From assembly GCA_020848315.1 (NCBI GenBank), contig JADLAH010000079.1:1-5792 (forward strand): a DNA stretch of 5,792 nt. Reading direction: 5' to 3'. Source of the stretch: Chitinophagales bacterium (lineage in GTDB: Bacteria; Bacteroidota; Bacteroidia; Chitinophagales; JADIYW01). A model generated the notes under the pieces. It worked only from the letters and a program-made list of their open reading frames with translations. It was not told the DNA's origin and ran no database searches. How positions within the stretch are numbered: position 1 is the first letter of the stretch; each line of letters opens with the position of its first letter. A program made the translations under genes and the position numbers. Positions 1 to 5,792 of this stretch are shown here, one piece after another.

Positions 1-1481
1 CACCGAGTCCGACAGGTCCGCTGCATATCGGTGGTGTGCGCACGGCACTCTATAATTATCTGTATGCGAAAAAGCACGGTGGCGATTTCCTGCTGCGTAT
101 TGAAGATACGGATCAGAACCGTCTGGTACCGGGTGCGGAACAATATATCATTGAGTCACTGAAATGGATCGGCATTGAGCCGAATGAAGGCGTTGGCTTC
201 GGTGACGGCCCGCACGCGCCTTACCGTCAGAGCGACCGCAAAGCATCTTACCGACAATATGCGGAACAGCTGATACAAAGCGGACATGCTTACTATGCCT
301 TTGATACCGAACAGGAACTGGAAGTACTGAAAGCGGCACATCCGAATTTCAAATACGATGCTACGACACGACAGCTGGCGAAAAACTCACTGACGCTTTC
401 TGCGGAGGAAGTGGCACAAAAGCTGAATAATCAGGAACACTATGTGATACGCATCAAATTGCCTGCGGATGAGGAAGTGAAATTTCACGATGAAATCAGA
501 GGTTGGGTGACGGTGAACACGACACAGATGGACGACAAAGTATTACTGAAAAGCGATGGCATGCCGACCTATCACCTCGCCAATGTATGTGATGACTACA
601 TCATGCAGATATCGCATGTAATCCGCGGTGAGGAATGGCTGCCGAGTGCACCACTACACGTGTTGCTGTACCGCTTTTTAGGATGGGAAGAGGTGATGCC
701 GAAGTTCGCGCACTTGCCTTTGCTGCTGAAGCCGGACGGCAACGGAAAACTCAGCAAGCGCGACGGCGACCGTCTCGGATTTCCGGTATTCCCGCTGGAG
801 TGGACCGACCCGAAAACGAACGAAGTGAGCAGCGGCTACAAACAAAAAGGCTATGTGCCGGAAGCCGTGCTGAACATGCTGGCATTCCTCGGTTGGAATC
901 CGGGCGGCACGCAGGAAATTTTCAGCAAGGAAGAATTGATTGACTTGTTTGATCTGGAACAGATACACAAGGCAGGCGCGAAGTTCGACTTTGAAAAAGC
1001 CAAGTGGTTCAATGCCGAATACATCAAAAAGATGAGCGAAACGGATATCGCGCAATGGCTGCTGGAAAACGGCGCGGAAGCATATCGCAACATGGATATC
1101 AATTATCTGACAAAGGCCATCGCCCTGATTAAAGACCGGTTGGTATTCCTGCACGATGTGGATCTGTTCGGCTATCTGTTCCGTGCGCCACAGCAATATG
1201 ACAGTGCCGTCCTGCAGAAAATTGCGAACATAAAACCGGCGCTCGACATCGCTCATTTATCTGATTTCCTGCTACAGCTGCCGGAGCTTTCCGCTGCCGA
1301 AACGGAAGAAAAAATAAAATCATATACGGCGGAACACAACATTAAAACCGGAGAAATGATGAAGTTTCTGCGCGTGAGTCTGGTCGGAGAATTATCCGGT
1401 CCGGCCATCCCGGATTTAATTGTTCTGCTCGGCATCCGCGAAACAGCAGCAAGAATCAATCATTGTTTCAGTCAATTATAG
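1..1481 (+). CDS. gltX: Glutamyl-tRNA synthetase, 5'-truncated by the window edge
   Basis: Cytoplasmic class I aminoacyl-tRNA synthetase that charges tRNA-Glu with glutamate using ATP. The frame is open from base 3 (first full codon Pro) and starts PSPTGPLHIGGVRTALYNYL, the class I 'HIGH' region (here HIGG, 24-35). The GTG at 36 lies inside this motif and is not the true start; only about 8-10 residues should be missing upstream. Further landmarks are LRIEDTDQNR (about 97-120), HVIRGEEWLPS (about 615-650) and the second class I motif KLSKR at 747-761. After these comes the helical anticodon-binding C-terminus ending at TAG 1479-1481. About 492 residues are visible, consistent with a normal family length of about 500. 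Where E. coli GluRS has zinc-binding cysteines, this protein reads YYAFDTEQEL (291-320), so it should lack that zinc site. The stretch after KLSKR (RDGDRLGFPVFPLEW) is, from memory, typical of Bacteroidota GluRS. It is followed by glnS on the same strand. Confidence 0.97.
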   Translation, partial: PSPTGPLHIGGVRTALYNYLYAKKHGGDFLLRIEDTDQNRLVPGAEQYIIESLKWIGIEPNEGVGFGDGPHAPYRQSDRKASYRQYAEQLIQSGHAYYAFDTEQELEVLKAAHPNFKYDATTRQLAKNSLTLSAEEVAQKLNNQEHYVIRIKLPADEEVKFHDEIRGWVTVNTTQMDDKVLLKSDGMPTYHLANVCDDYIMQISHVIRGEEWLPSAPLHVLLYRFLGWEEVMPKFAHLPLLLKPDGNGKLSKRDGDRLGFPVFPLEWTDPKTNEVSSGYKQKGYVPEAVLNMLAFLGWNPGGTQEIFSKEELIDLFDLEQIHKAGAKFDFEKAKWFNAEYIKKMSETDIAQWLLENGAEAYRNMDINYLTKAIALIKDRLVFLHDVDLFGYLFRAPQQYDSAVLQKIANIKPALDIAHLSDFLLQLPELSAAETEEKIKSYTAEHNIKTGEMMKFLRVSLVGELSGPAIPDLIVLLGIRETAARINHCFSQL

Positions 1482-1550
1482 CATTACCACCGGGAGCATC
1501 TACCGACTTTGATTTTTCCGGATATTCCGCCACTACACAAACAAGAAAAA

Positions 1551-3215
1551 ATGGAATCACATACAGAAGAAAATAAATCGCTGAATTTTATTGAGGAGAT
1601 CATTGAAAAGGACTTGCAAGAAGGACGCTACAGCAGTATCCTCACCCGTTTCCCGCCGGAGCCGAATGGTTACCTGCACATGGGACACGCCTCTTCCATC
1701 TGCCTCAACTTTGGCGTTGCCAAAAAATTTGGTGGTAAGACCAACCTGCGTTTCGATGATACCAATCCGGTAACGGAAGACACGGAATATGTGGAAAGCA
1801 TCCAGGAAGATGTGAAGTGGCTGGGATTTGAATGGGAGAATGTGTTTTACGCGAGCGATTACTTCGATCAATTATATGACTATGCCGTGCAGCTCATCCG
1901 TCAGGGCGATGCCTACGTGTGCGACCTGAGTGCGGAAGAAATTGCCGCACAGAAAGGCACCCCCACGGAAGCAGGTACGGAGAGTCCGTACAGAAACCGC
2001 AGCGTGGAAGAAAACCTGCAGTTGTTCGCGGACATGAAAGCCGGCAAATTTCAGGAAGGCGAAAAAACATTGCGTGCCAAAATTGATATGGCTTCGACCA
2101 ATATGCTGATGCGCGACCCGCTGCTGTATCGCATCAAGTATGCGCACCACCACCGCACCGGCGACAAATGGTGTATTTATCCGATGTATGATTTCGCACA
2201 CGGACAAAGCGATTCCATAGAGCGCATCACGCATTCCATCTGCACACTGGAGTTTGTGCCACACAGAGAGCTGTACGACTGGTGCATCGCGCGATTGGGT
2301 ATTTATCCATCAAAACAATACGAGTTTGCGCGACTGAATGTGAACTATACCGTGATGAGCAAGCGGAAATTACTGCAACTCGTCAACGAGCAGCACGTGA
2401 CAGGCTGGGATGATCCGCGCATGCCTACGATATCCGGTATGCGCCGCAGAGGCTATACGGCTGCCGCCATCCGCGAATTCTGCGACCGTGCGGGCATTAC
2501 CAAACGAGAAAAAGTGGTAGACATCTCTTTGTTGGAATTTTGTGTGCGCGAGGAATTAAATAAAACCGCCTTGCGCAGAATGGTAGTATTTGATCCGGTG
2601 AAAGTTGTCATCACCAATATGGATGAAAACGAAATTCTGCTCGATATTGAAAATAATCCGGAGGATGAAAACGGTGGCACGCGTCAGGTGGCATTCACAC
2701 GGGAATTGTATATCGAACGCGAGGACTTCATGGAAAATCCTCCGAAGAAATATTTCCGGATGGCCATTGGTCAACATGTACGCCTGAAAGGCGCATATAT
2801 CGTGACCTGCCATGATGTGGTGAAAGATGCGGACGGCAACATTACGGAAATCCATTGCACCTATATTCCGGAAAGCCGCAGCGGACAGGATACTTCGGGA
2901 TTGAAAGTGCAGGGTACGCTGCATTGGGTGAGTGTACAACATGCCCTTCCGGTGGAGATCCGCGAATACGACCGATTATTTAAAGTAGAAAATCCGAACG
3001 CGGAAGAAGGTGATTTCAAGGACTATATCAACGAAAACAGTCTGCATGTCATTCCACGCGCGATGGCCGAACCGGCACTTGCAGAGGCGACGACGGCCAA
3101 CCATTTTCAGTTTCTGAGAAAAGGCTATTTCTACCCGGACAAAGAATCCGGCAAAGGACATATCATCTTCAACAAAACAGTTGGACTAAAAGACAGCTGG
3201 GCGAAGAAAGGATAA
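1551..3215 (+). CDS. glnS: Glutaminyl-tRNA synthetase, complete
   Basis: Class I synthetase that attaches glutamine directly to tRNA-Gln in the cytoplasm, bypassing the Glu-tRNA(Gln) amidotransferase route. From ATG 1551 it has 554 residues, essentially the length of E. coli GlnRS. RFPPEPNGYLHMGHA (residues 33-47) carries the HIGH motif as HMGH at 43-46. NLRFDDTNP (65-73), WCIYPMYDF and ICTLEF hold D69, Y213 and C231, which I align from memory with glutamine-pocket residues D66, Y211 and C229 of E. coli. VMSKRKL places MSK at 269-271. The two-part beta-barrel anticodon-binding region follows and ends with the family-typical TVGLKDSWAKKG. There is no YqeY tail, unlike some bacterial GlnRS. An in-frame TTG at 1509 would add 14 residues. 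ATG 1551 is preferred because of its A-rich leader (acaagaaaaa) and because NFIEEII then starts near the position seen in E. coli. It lies 69 bases after gltX, so co-transcription is likely. Confidence 0.98.
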   Translation: MESHTEENKSLNFIEEIIEKDLQEGRYSSILTRFPPEPNGYLHMGHASSICLNFGVAKKFGGKTNLRFDDTNPVTEDTEYVESIQEDVKWLGFEWENVFYASDYFDQLYDYAVQLIRQGDAYVCDLSAEEIAAQKGTPTEAGTESPYRNRSVEENLQLFADMKAGKFQEGEKTLRAKIDMASTNMLMRDPLLYRIKYAHHHRTGDKWCIYPMYDFAHGQSDSIERITHSICTLEFVPHRELYDWCIARLGIYPSKQYEFARLNVNYTVMSKRKLLQLVNEQHVTGWDDPRMPTISGMRRRGYTAAAIREFCDRAGITKREKVVDISLLEFCVREELNKTALRRMVVFDPVKVVITNMDENEILLDIENNPEDENGGTRQVAFTRELYIEREDFMENPPKKYFRMAIGQHVRLKGAYIVTCHDVVKDADGNITEIHCTYIPESRSGQDTSGLKVQGTLHWVSVQHALPVEIREYDRLFKVENPNAEEGDFKDYINENSLHVIPRAMAEPALAEATTANHFQFLRKGYFYPDKESGKGHIIFNKTVGLKDSWAKKG

Positions 3216-3218
3216 TTC

Positions 3219-4259
3219 CTACGATTCGTTTTCGTAATAGATTTTATAGTATTTACGGCCATTCTCATCGACGCCGTGCTCAATCATTTCACGGTTGCCG
3301 TGGATGTAGATATGGAAATTCTTATCCAGTTTGAGTACGCTCTTAAAAACGCGTGCCTGCTTTTTGACGGCTTGCGCAGAAATGGCAAAACTGTCATCGA
3401 GCTGTATGTCATTTTCCTGCCGGTAGTGACTGTCGAAATTGCGGAACGACTCAATGATATTCGGATCGTACAATACTTCTTCTTCGAAGCTTGTTCTATC
3501 GAAATTCTCGTGTGATTTAAAATACTGTACGGAACGATTCAGCAAATCTATCTGATCTGTTTTCTGGGCTTCAAATTCATTCGCAAACTGCTGTGTGACG
3601 TAGTTCTTTGCCAGTCCCAGAAATTGCTGCGTCTGATGATATTCTGTGCTTTGCGATTTCACTTGGAGGAAATCATTTCTCCAGTATTGCGATTCCGCGG
3701 AAGAGGCGGTGGCCAGCAGCACTTCATAGCCATCTTTTTCCTGTGTATTCAGAATCAGACAGCCTTTTTCCATGCCTTTAATTTCAAATCCTACCTGCGA
3801 CTGTAAGGAAAAGCCCTCTTCTTCGTCGGTAAGCTGCAGGTATGGCGTGTCATTTTCTGTTTTAAAAATACCGATGCCATCCGTTACAAAACTGCCTATT
3901 GTAATATGCGTGCAATAGACTACATTCAGTTTTCCTTCTTTTATTTTTGGATGCATATTGGTTTCATACAAGAGCTTGGCAATGCTCTGTGAATGTGTCA
4001 GCAGTTCCTCCGGATTTTCGAAAATCTGCTGGGCAATGCGATACACCTCATTCATCTCCAGCTGAACGGCATGCGTAAAACTATATCGGTCCTCCAGATT
4101 AAACGGAGACAAGAGATAGTCGCGCAGATAGCCGCGGGCGTGCTCATCCATCTTCGTAGGTTCGTGCGACAACAGGATAGATTCATCGCGCAGCTTATTG
4201 CCTACATGATGTGTAATAAGCTGCTCTATCTGCAACAGCGAGAAGTCGATGGCTTTCAT
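3219..4259 (-). CDS. 37-kDa nucleoid-associated protein family (NA37; YejK/NdpA-like)
   Basis: A 346-residue, soluble, acidic-looking protein without signal peptide or membrane segment, close to the 335 residues of E. coli YejK. It is assigned from remembered family features. The N-terminal part begins IEQLITHHVGNKLRDE (11-25). The central block TDGIGIFKTE (126-135) resembles the family's 'calling out a nucleoid-protein core' segment. The C-terminus has KNFHIYIHGNREMIEHGVDE (313-332) followed by KYYKIYYEN (336-344), the YYK-[IL]-Y-[YF] ending I associate with Pfam NA37. Members co-purify with the nucleoid, but their exact role is poorly defined. The start is ATG at 4257-4259, 9 bases after the stop of the upstream 442-residue gene, so it is probably translated from the same transcript; the leader has no Shine-Dalgarno sequence. 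Its stop (TAG, 3219-3221) is 3 bases from the convergent glnS stop. The family call is fairly secure; the function in this operon is unknown. Confidence 0.85.
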   Translation of the reverse strand: MKAIDFSLLQIEQLITHHVGNKLRDESILLSHEPTKMDEHARGYLRDYLLSPFNLEDRYSFTHAVQLEMNEVYRIAQQIFENPEELLTHSQSIAKLLYETNMHPKIKEGKLNVVYCTHITIGSFVTDGIGIFKTENDTPYLQLTDEEEGFSLQSQVGFEIKGMEKGCLILNTQEKDGYEVLLATASSAESQYWRNDFLQVKSQSTEYHQTQQFLGLAKNYVTQQFANEFEAQKTDQIDLLNRSVQYFKSHENFDRTSFEEEVLYDPNIIESFRNFDSHYRQENDIQLDDSFAISAQAVKKQARVFKSVLKLDKNFHIYIHGNREMIEHGVDENGRKYYKIYYENES

Positions 4260-4268
4260 TGCTGGATA

Positions 4269-5597
4269 TTATTTTTCGGCGATGGTGATAATCGCGTTCC
4301 ATATTTTCTCGATAGCCGCCGGATAATTCACCCAGTTTTTATCTGTTTTCGGCGAAAAGATGGCCACGTTCACTTTATTCTTCTTCTGTCCCACAGTCAG
4401 CGCAATCGTCAGCGGAACCGGCTGTGGCTGTACGCCAAAACGCGCGTTGCAATCATCATCCGTATCCGCGCAGTCGTACGATTTGTTCATTTCGAAAAAC
4501 TCCATATCCACCATATACTGCGCCAGTTTGGTCAGTTCATCTCTGGATATTTTTTTCTCAGTGCGTTGTACGCCTGCGGCAGCCGTTTTGTATTCGCGCT
4601 GAATTACGCCGGAGTTGAGGATGGAAATATGGTCGTAGATTCTGGCATCTTTGCCGGACAATACGCCACCGCCACTCATGTAGATATCAATATAATCAGC
4701 AGGATTGATGATAGTCGGCACTTTGATATTAAGTGATTTCATCACACTATCCAACACTCTCTTGTTCGCCAGATACAGGGAATCCGCTTCTTTGGTGTAC
4801 TGTGCATAGGTTTCTTTCAGGGCTGCTTCCTGTTTCGGATCTTTAGATGCCGGCGCTGTTTTGTTCACCGGAATAGCTTCTTCCAGTTGCTCTTTGGATT
4901 TCGGCATTGGTTCATCCTTGCGGTTGTAGGTCGCGTTTTTATTAATCACCGGCGTAGTCTCAAAAGAAAATTCTTTAAAATTCTTGGTGGTGTCAATTTT
5001 ATAAACTGGTTTCTGTACCGGCTTTGGCAAATCCTGCTTTTTCTCTTCCGCTATCTGTTTGCCTTTGATAATAGGTTTGGTAGAAAAATCTTCTGATTTC
5101 TTCGGCACCGTTTTCAGTGTATCTTTCACCGGCTTGACAATTGCTTTGATGGAATCCGTTTTTGTTTTCACCTGTTTTATCAACGAATCCTTTTTCACCG
5201 GAGCCGGTTTCTTTATTTCTGCCGGAACAGTCGGTTTAACTGTCTCCGTATCTTTTTTAATCTGTTTGACAGGCTGCACTTTCACGCTGTCTTTTTTAAC
5301 CCCTTCCGGCTTTTTGATGGATAAGTCTATTACGGCTTCCTTAGGCTTTACGGGCGTCTTCACTGGGGCTCCCTTGATGATGGGCTTCGTGGAAAACATA
5401 TCTATATCGGAAGTGTCTATCTTTTTATAGGTGGCCGGTGTTGTCGGTTTTTGCTTCAAATCTATCGATTTGATATTTTCCCGTTCGATGGCGTTGAGGT
5501 CTTTGGTAATATCTCCGGTTTTGTTGCCGTCTGTCTGTGCCAACGCAGCCAACTGGAGGAAGAGTACACATAACAGGACACTGATTTTCTGCTTCAT
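4269..5597 (-). CDS. Secreted Lys/Pro-rich protein of unknown function with C-terminal globular domain
   Basis: I do not recognise this 442-residue protein. Residues 1-21 (basic MKQK, hydrophobic ISVLLCVLFLQLAALA, then Q) form a Sec signal peptide with likely cleavage after ALA. Cys10 is not in a lipobox, so it is probably not a lipoprotein. Residues 50-255 are low-complexity and probably disordered: rich in Lys, Pro, Val and Thr, with repeated KKDS/KKDT/TDS/KDT elements (Asp at 103, 116, 137, 148, 159). FSTKPIIKG occurs at 68-76 and 171-179, with a degenerate FETTPVINK at 212-220. Residues 233-290 are probably helical. Residues 300-442 look globular: YIDIYMSGGG, alternating beta-like stretches, C376 and C383 flanking an Asp-rich ADTDDD segment, and a helical end. 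The product is probably periplasmic or surface-exposed. It sits 18 bases after pcm and 9 bases before the NA37 gene. The ATG at 5595-5597 follows an A-rich leader. The reading frame is secure; the function is not. Confidence 0.9.
   Translation of the reverse strand: MKQKISVLLCVLFLQLAALAQTDGNKTGDITKDLNAIERENIKSIDLKQKPTTPATYKKIDTSDIDMFSTKPIIKGAPVKTPVKPKEAVIDLSIKKPEGVKKDSVKVQPVKQIKKDTETVKPTVPAEIKKPAPVKKDSLIKQVKTKTDSIKAIVKPVKDTLKTVPKKSEDFSTKPIIKGKQIAEEKKQDLPKPVQKPVYKIDTTKNFKEFSFETTPVINKNATYNRKDEPMPKSKEQLEEAIPVNKTAPASKDPKQEAALKETYAQYTKEADSLYLANKRVLDSVMKSLNIKVPTIINPADYIDIYMSGGGVLSGKDARIYDHISILNSGVIQREYKTAAAGVQRTEKKISRDELTKLAQYMVDMEFFEMNKSYDCADTDDDCNARFGVQPQPVPLTIALTVGQKKNKVNVAIFSPKTDKNWVNYPAAIEKIWNAIITIAEK
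4938..4964 (-). repeat. Degenerate third copy, FETTPVINK (residues 212-220)
   Basis: This fits the pattern F-[SE]-T-[KT]-P-[IV]-I shared with the two exact copies. Like them it has a D-T pair 7-12 residues upstream (Asp 202 here; 61 and 159 for the others). The match is weaker than between copies 1 and 2 and could be chance in a biased sequence. Confidence 0.55.
5061..5087 (-). repeat. FSTKPIIKG motif, copy 2 (residues 171-179)
   Basis: On the coding strand the codons are ttt tct acc aaa cct att, then atc aaa ggc. Seven of nine codons differ from copy 1, each only at the third base, so the nine amino acids are unchanged. It is preceded by KKSED and followed by KQIAEE. Confidence 0.9.
5370..5396 (-). 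repeat. FSTKPIIKG motif, copy 1 (residues 68-76)
   Basis: On the coding strand the codons are ttt tcc acg aag ccc atc, then atc aag gga. The motif is preceded by IDTSDIDM and followed by APVK. The amino acids are identical to those of copy 2 at 5061-5087. Confidence 0.9.
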
Positions 5598-5615
5598 TGC
5601 TTGATTTTTATTGTA

Positions 5616-5792
5616 TTAAACCTGCACGCCTTTCAACATTGGCACAAAGGTAAATTCTTCAAAAGTTTCTTTTTCAAATTCTGTCTGGCTGAGTCGCGTG
5701 ATTCTGAGCATTTGCTGCACATCGCCTTCACCGAATGGTATCACCATCAAGCCATTTATTTTCAGTTGTTGCAGCAACGCTTTGGGTATTTC
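5616..5792 (-). CDS. pcm: Protein-L-isoaspartate O-methyltransferase, C-terminal 58 residues (cut by window edge)
   Basis: The minus strand is open from the right edge to TAA at 5616-5618, giving exactly 58 codons plus stop. The protein begins EIPKALLQQLK, followed by NGLMVIPFGEGDVQQMLRI and ending with FTFVPMLKGVQV. This matches the C-terminus of PCMT: the '(P)xALxxQLxxGGxLVIPVG' strand-turn, the QxLxRI strand, and the 'RFVPLxxG' ending of E. coli Pcm. The enzyme uses S-adenosylmethionine to methylate isoaspartyl residues in damaged proteins so that they can revert to aspartate. The SAM-binding motifs and the start lie outside the window, so intactness cannot be judged; about 150 residues should be missing. 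It is the first visible gene of the minus-strand cluster and ends 18 bases before the secreted-protein start. Confidence 0.88.
   Translation of the reverse strand, partial: EIPKALLQQLKINGLMVIPFGEGDVQQMLRITRLSQTEFEKETFEEFTFVPMLKGVQV

Larger units (their letters stand above)
4833..5450 (-). repeat. Low-complexity Lys/Pro/Asp-Ser/Thr-rich coding region
   Basis: This encodes residues about 50-255 of the 442-residue secreted protein. It holds irregular protein-level repeats: KKDS (101-104), KKDT (114-117), KKDS (135-138), KTDS (146-149), VKDT (157-160), plus many PVK/KPV pairs. Aspartates are 11-21 residues apart, so it is not a strict tandem repeat. It is probably a flexible, strongly basic linker between the signal peptide and the C-terminal domain. 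Confidence 0.75.

Noticed and set aside
678..1256. A 192-codon minus-strand frame inside gltX
   Set aside because: It lies wholly antisense to the conserved GluRS catalytic and anticodon-binding regions, with no recognisable protein family.
1519..1529. Small inverted repeat CGGA-TAT-TCCG between gltX and glnS
   Set aside because: A four-pair stem with a three-base loop is expected by chance; no T-run follows and no promoter match to TAnnTTTG was found nearby.
3220..3236. Possible bidirectional terminator, TACGA-loop-TCGTA
   Set aside because: The stem has only five pairs and is AT-rich, with no clean T-tract; too weak to annotate.
3993..4736. A 247-codon open frame on the plus strand across the NA37/secreted-protein junction
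   Set aside because: It is antisense to two well-supported genes, has no recognisable domain, and has the Arg/His/Ile-rich makeup expected of a shadow frame.
5059..5430. A 123-codon plus-strand frame that looks like a hydrophobic, Phe-rich membrane protein
   Set aside because: It is the complement of the Lys-rich linker: AAA/AAG codons read as TTT/CTT on the other strand, so the hydrophobicity is an artefact.
4833..5450. Idea that the Asp-Ser-rich linker is a special substrate for the adjacent Pcm
   Set aside because: Asp-Ser sites are prone to isoaspartate formation, but the protein is exported while Pcm is usually cytoplasmic; nothing in the sequence links them beyond adjacency.
1..5792. 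Mobile element, CRISPR array, tRNA gene or defence system
   Set aside because: The window is almost fully covered by recognisable or intact genes with very short gaps; no transposase, direct-repeat array, terminal inverted repeats or tRNA-like sequence was seen.

Overview
The window looks like ordinary chromosomal DNA of a member of the Bacteroidota, possibly a Chitinophagales/Sphingobacteriia-type lineage. Four things suggest this. The glutamyl-tRNA synthetase is the Bacteroidota-style variant, with an extended segment after KLSKR and no zinc cysteines. A bacterial-type GlnRS is present. Start codons follow A-rich leaders with no Shine-Dalgarno sequence. The secreted protein is of a lineage-restricted, low-complexity kind. 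The placement is inferred from remembered family features, not from a search.

Layout: positions 1-3215 carry two plus-strand aminoacyl-tRNA synthetase genes in tandem. These are gltX (glutamyl-tRNA synthetase, missing only its first few codons off the left edge) and glnS (glutaminyl-tRNA synthetase, complete, 554 residues from the preferred ATG at 1551). The gap between them is 69 bases, with no clear terminator or promoter, so they are probably co-transcribed.

Positions 3219-5792 carry a minus-strand cluster, read right to left. It starts with the C-terminal 58 codons of pcm (protein-L-isoaspartate O-methyltransferase), which runs off the right edge. Next is a 442-residue secreted protein of unknown function with a Lys/Pro/Asp-Ser/Thr-rich middle. 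Last is a 346-residue protein of the 37-kDa nucleoid-associated (NA37, YejK/NdpA-like) family. The gaps are 18 and 9 bases, so this is probably one operon. The two clusters converge, with only 3 bases between the glnS and NA37 stop codons.

The tRNA synthetase pair supplies Glu-tRNA and Gln-tRNA directly. The minus-strand set joins protein repair, an exported protein and a nucleoid-associated protein, with no obvious common pathway. The most interesting element is in the 442-residue protein. A nine-residue motif, FSTKPIIKG, occurs twice, 103 residues apart. The copies are identical in protein but differ at the third base in seven of nine codons, and a third degenerate copy follows. This suggests a selected short linear motif. 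I found no mobile element, CRISPR array, RNA gene or defence system.
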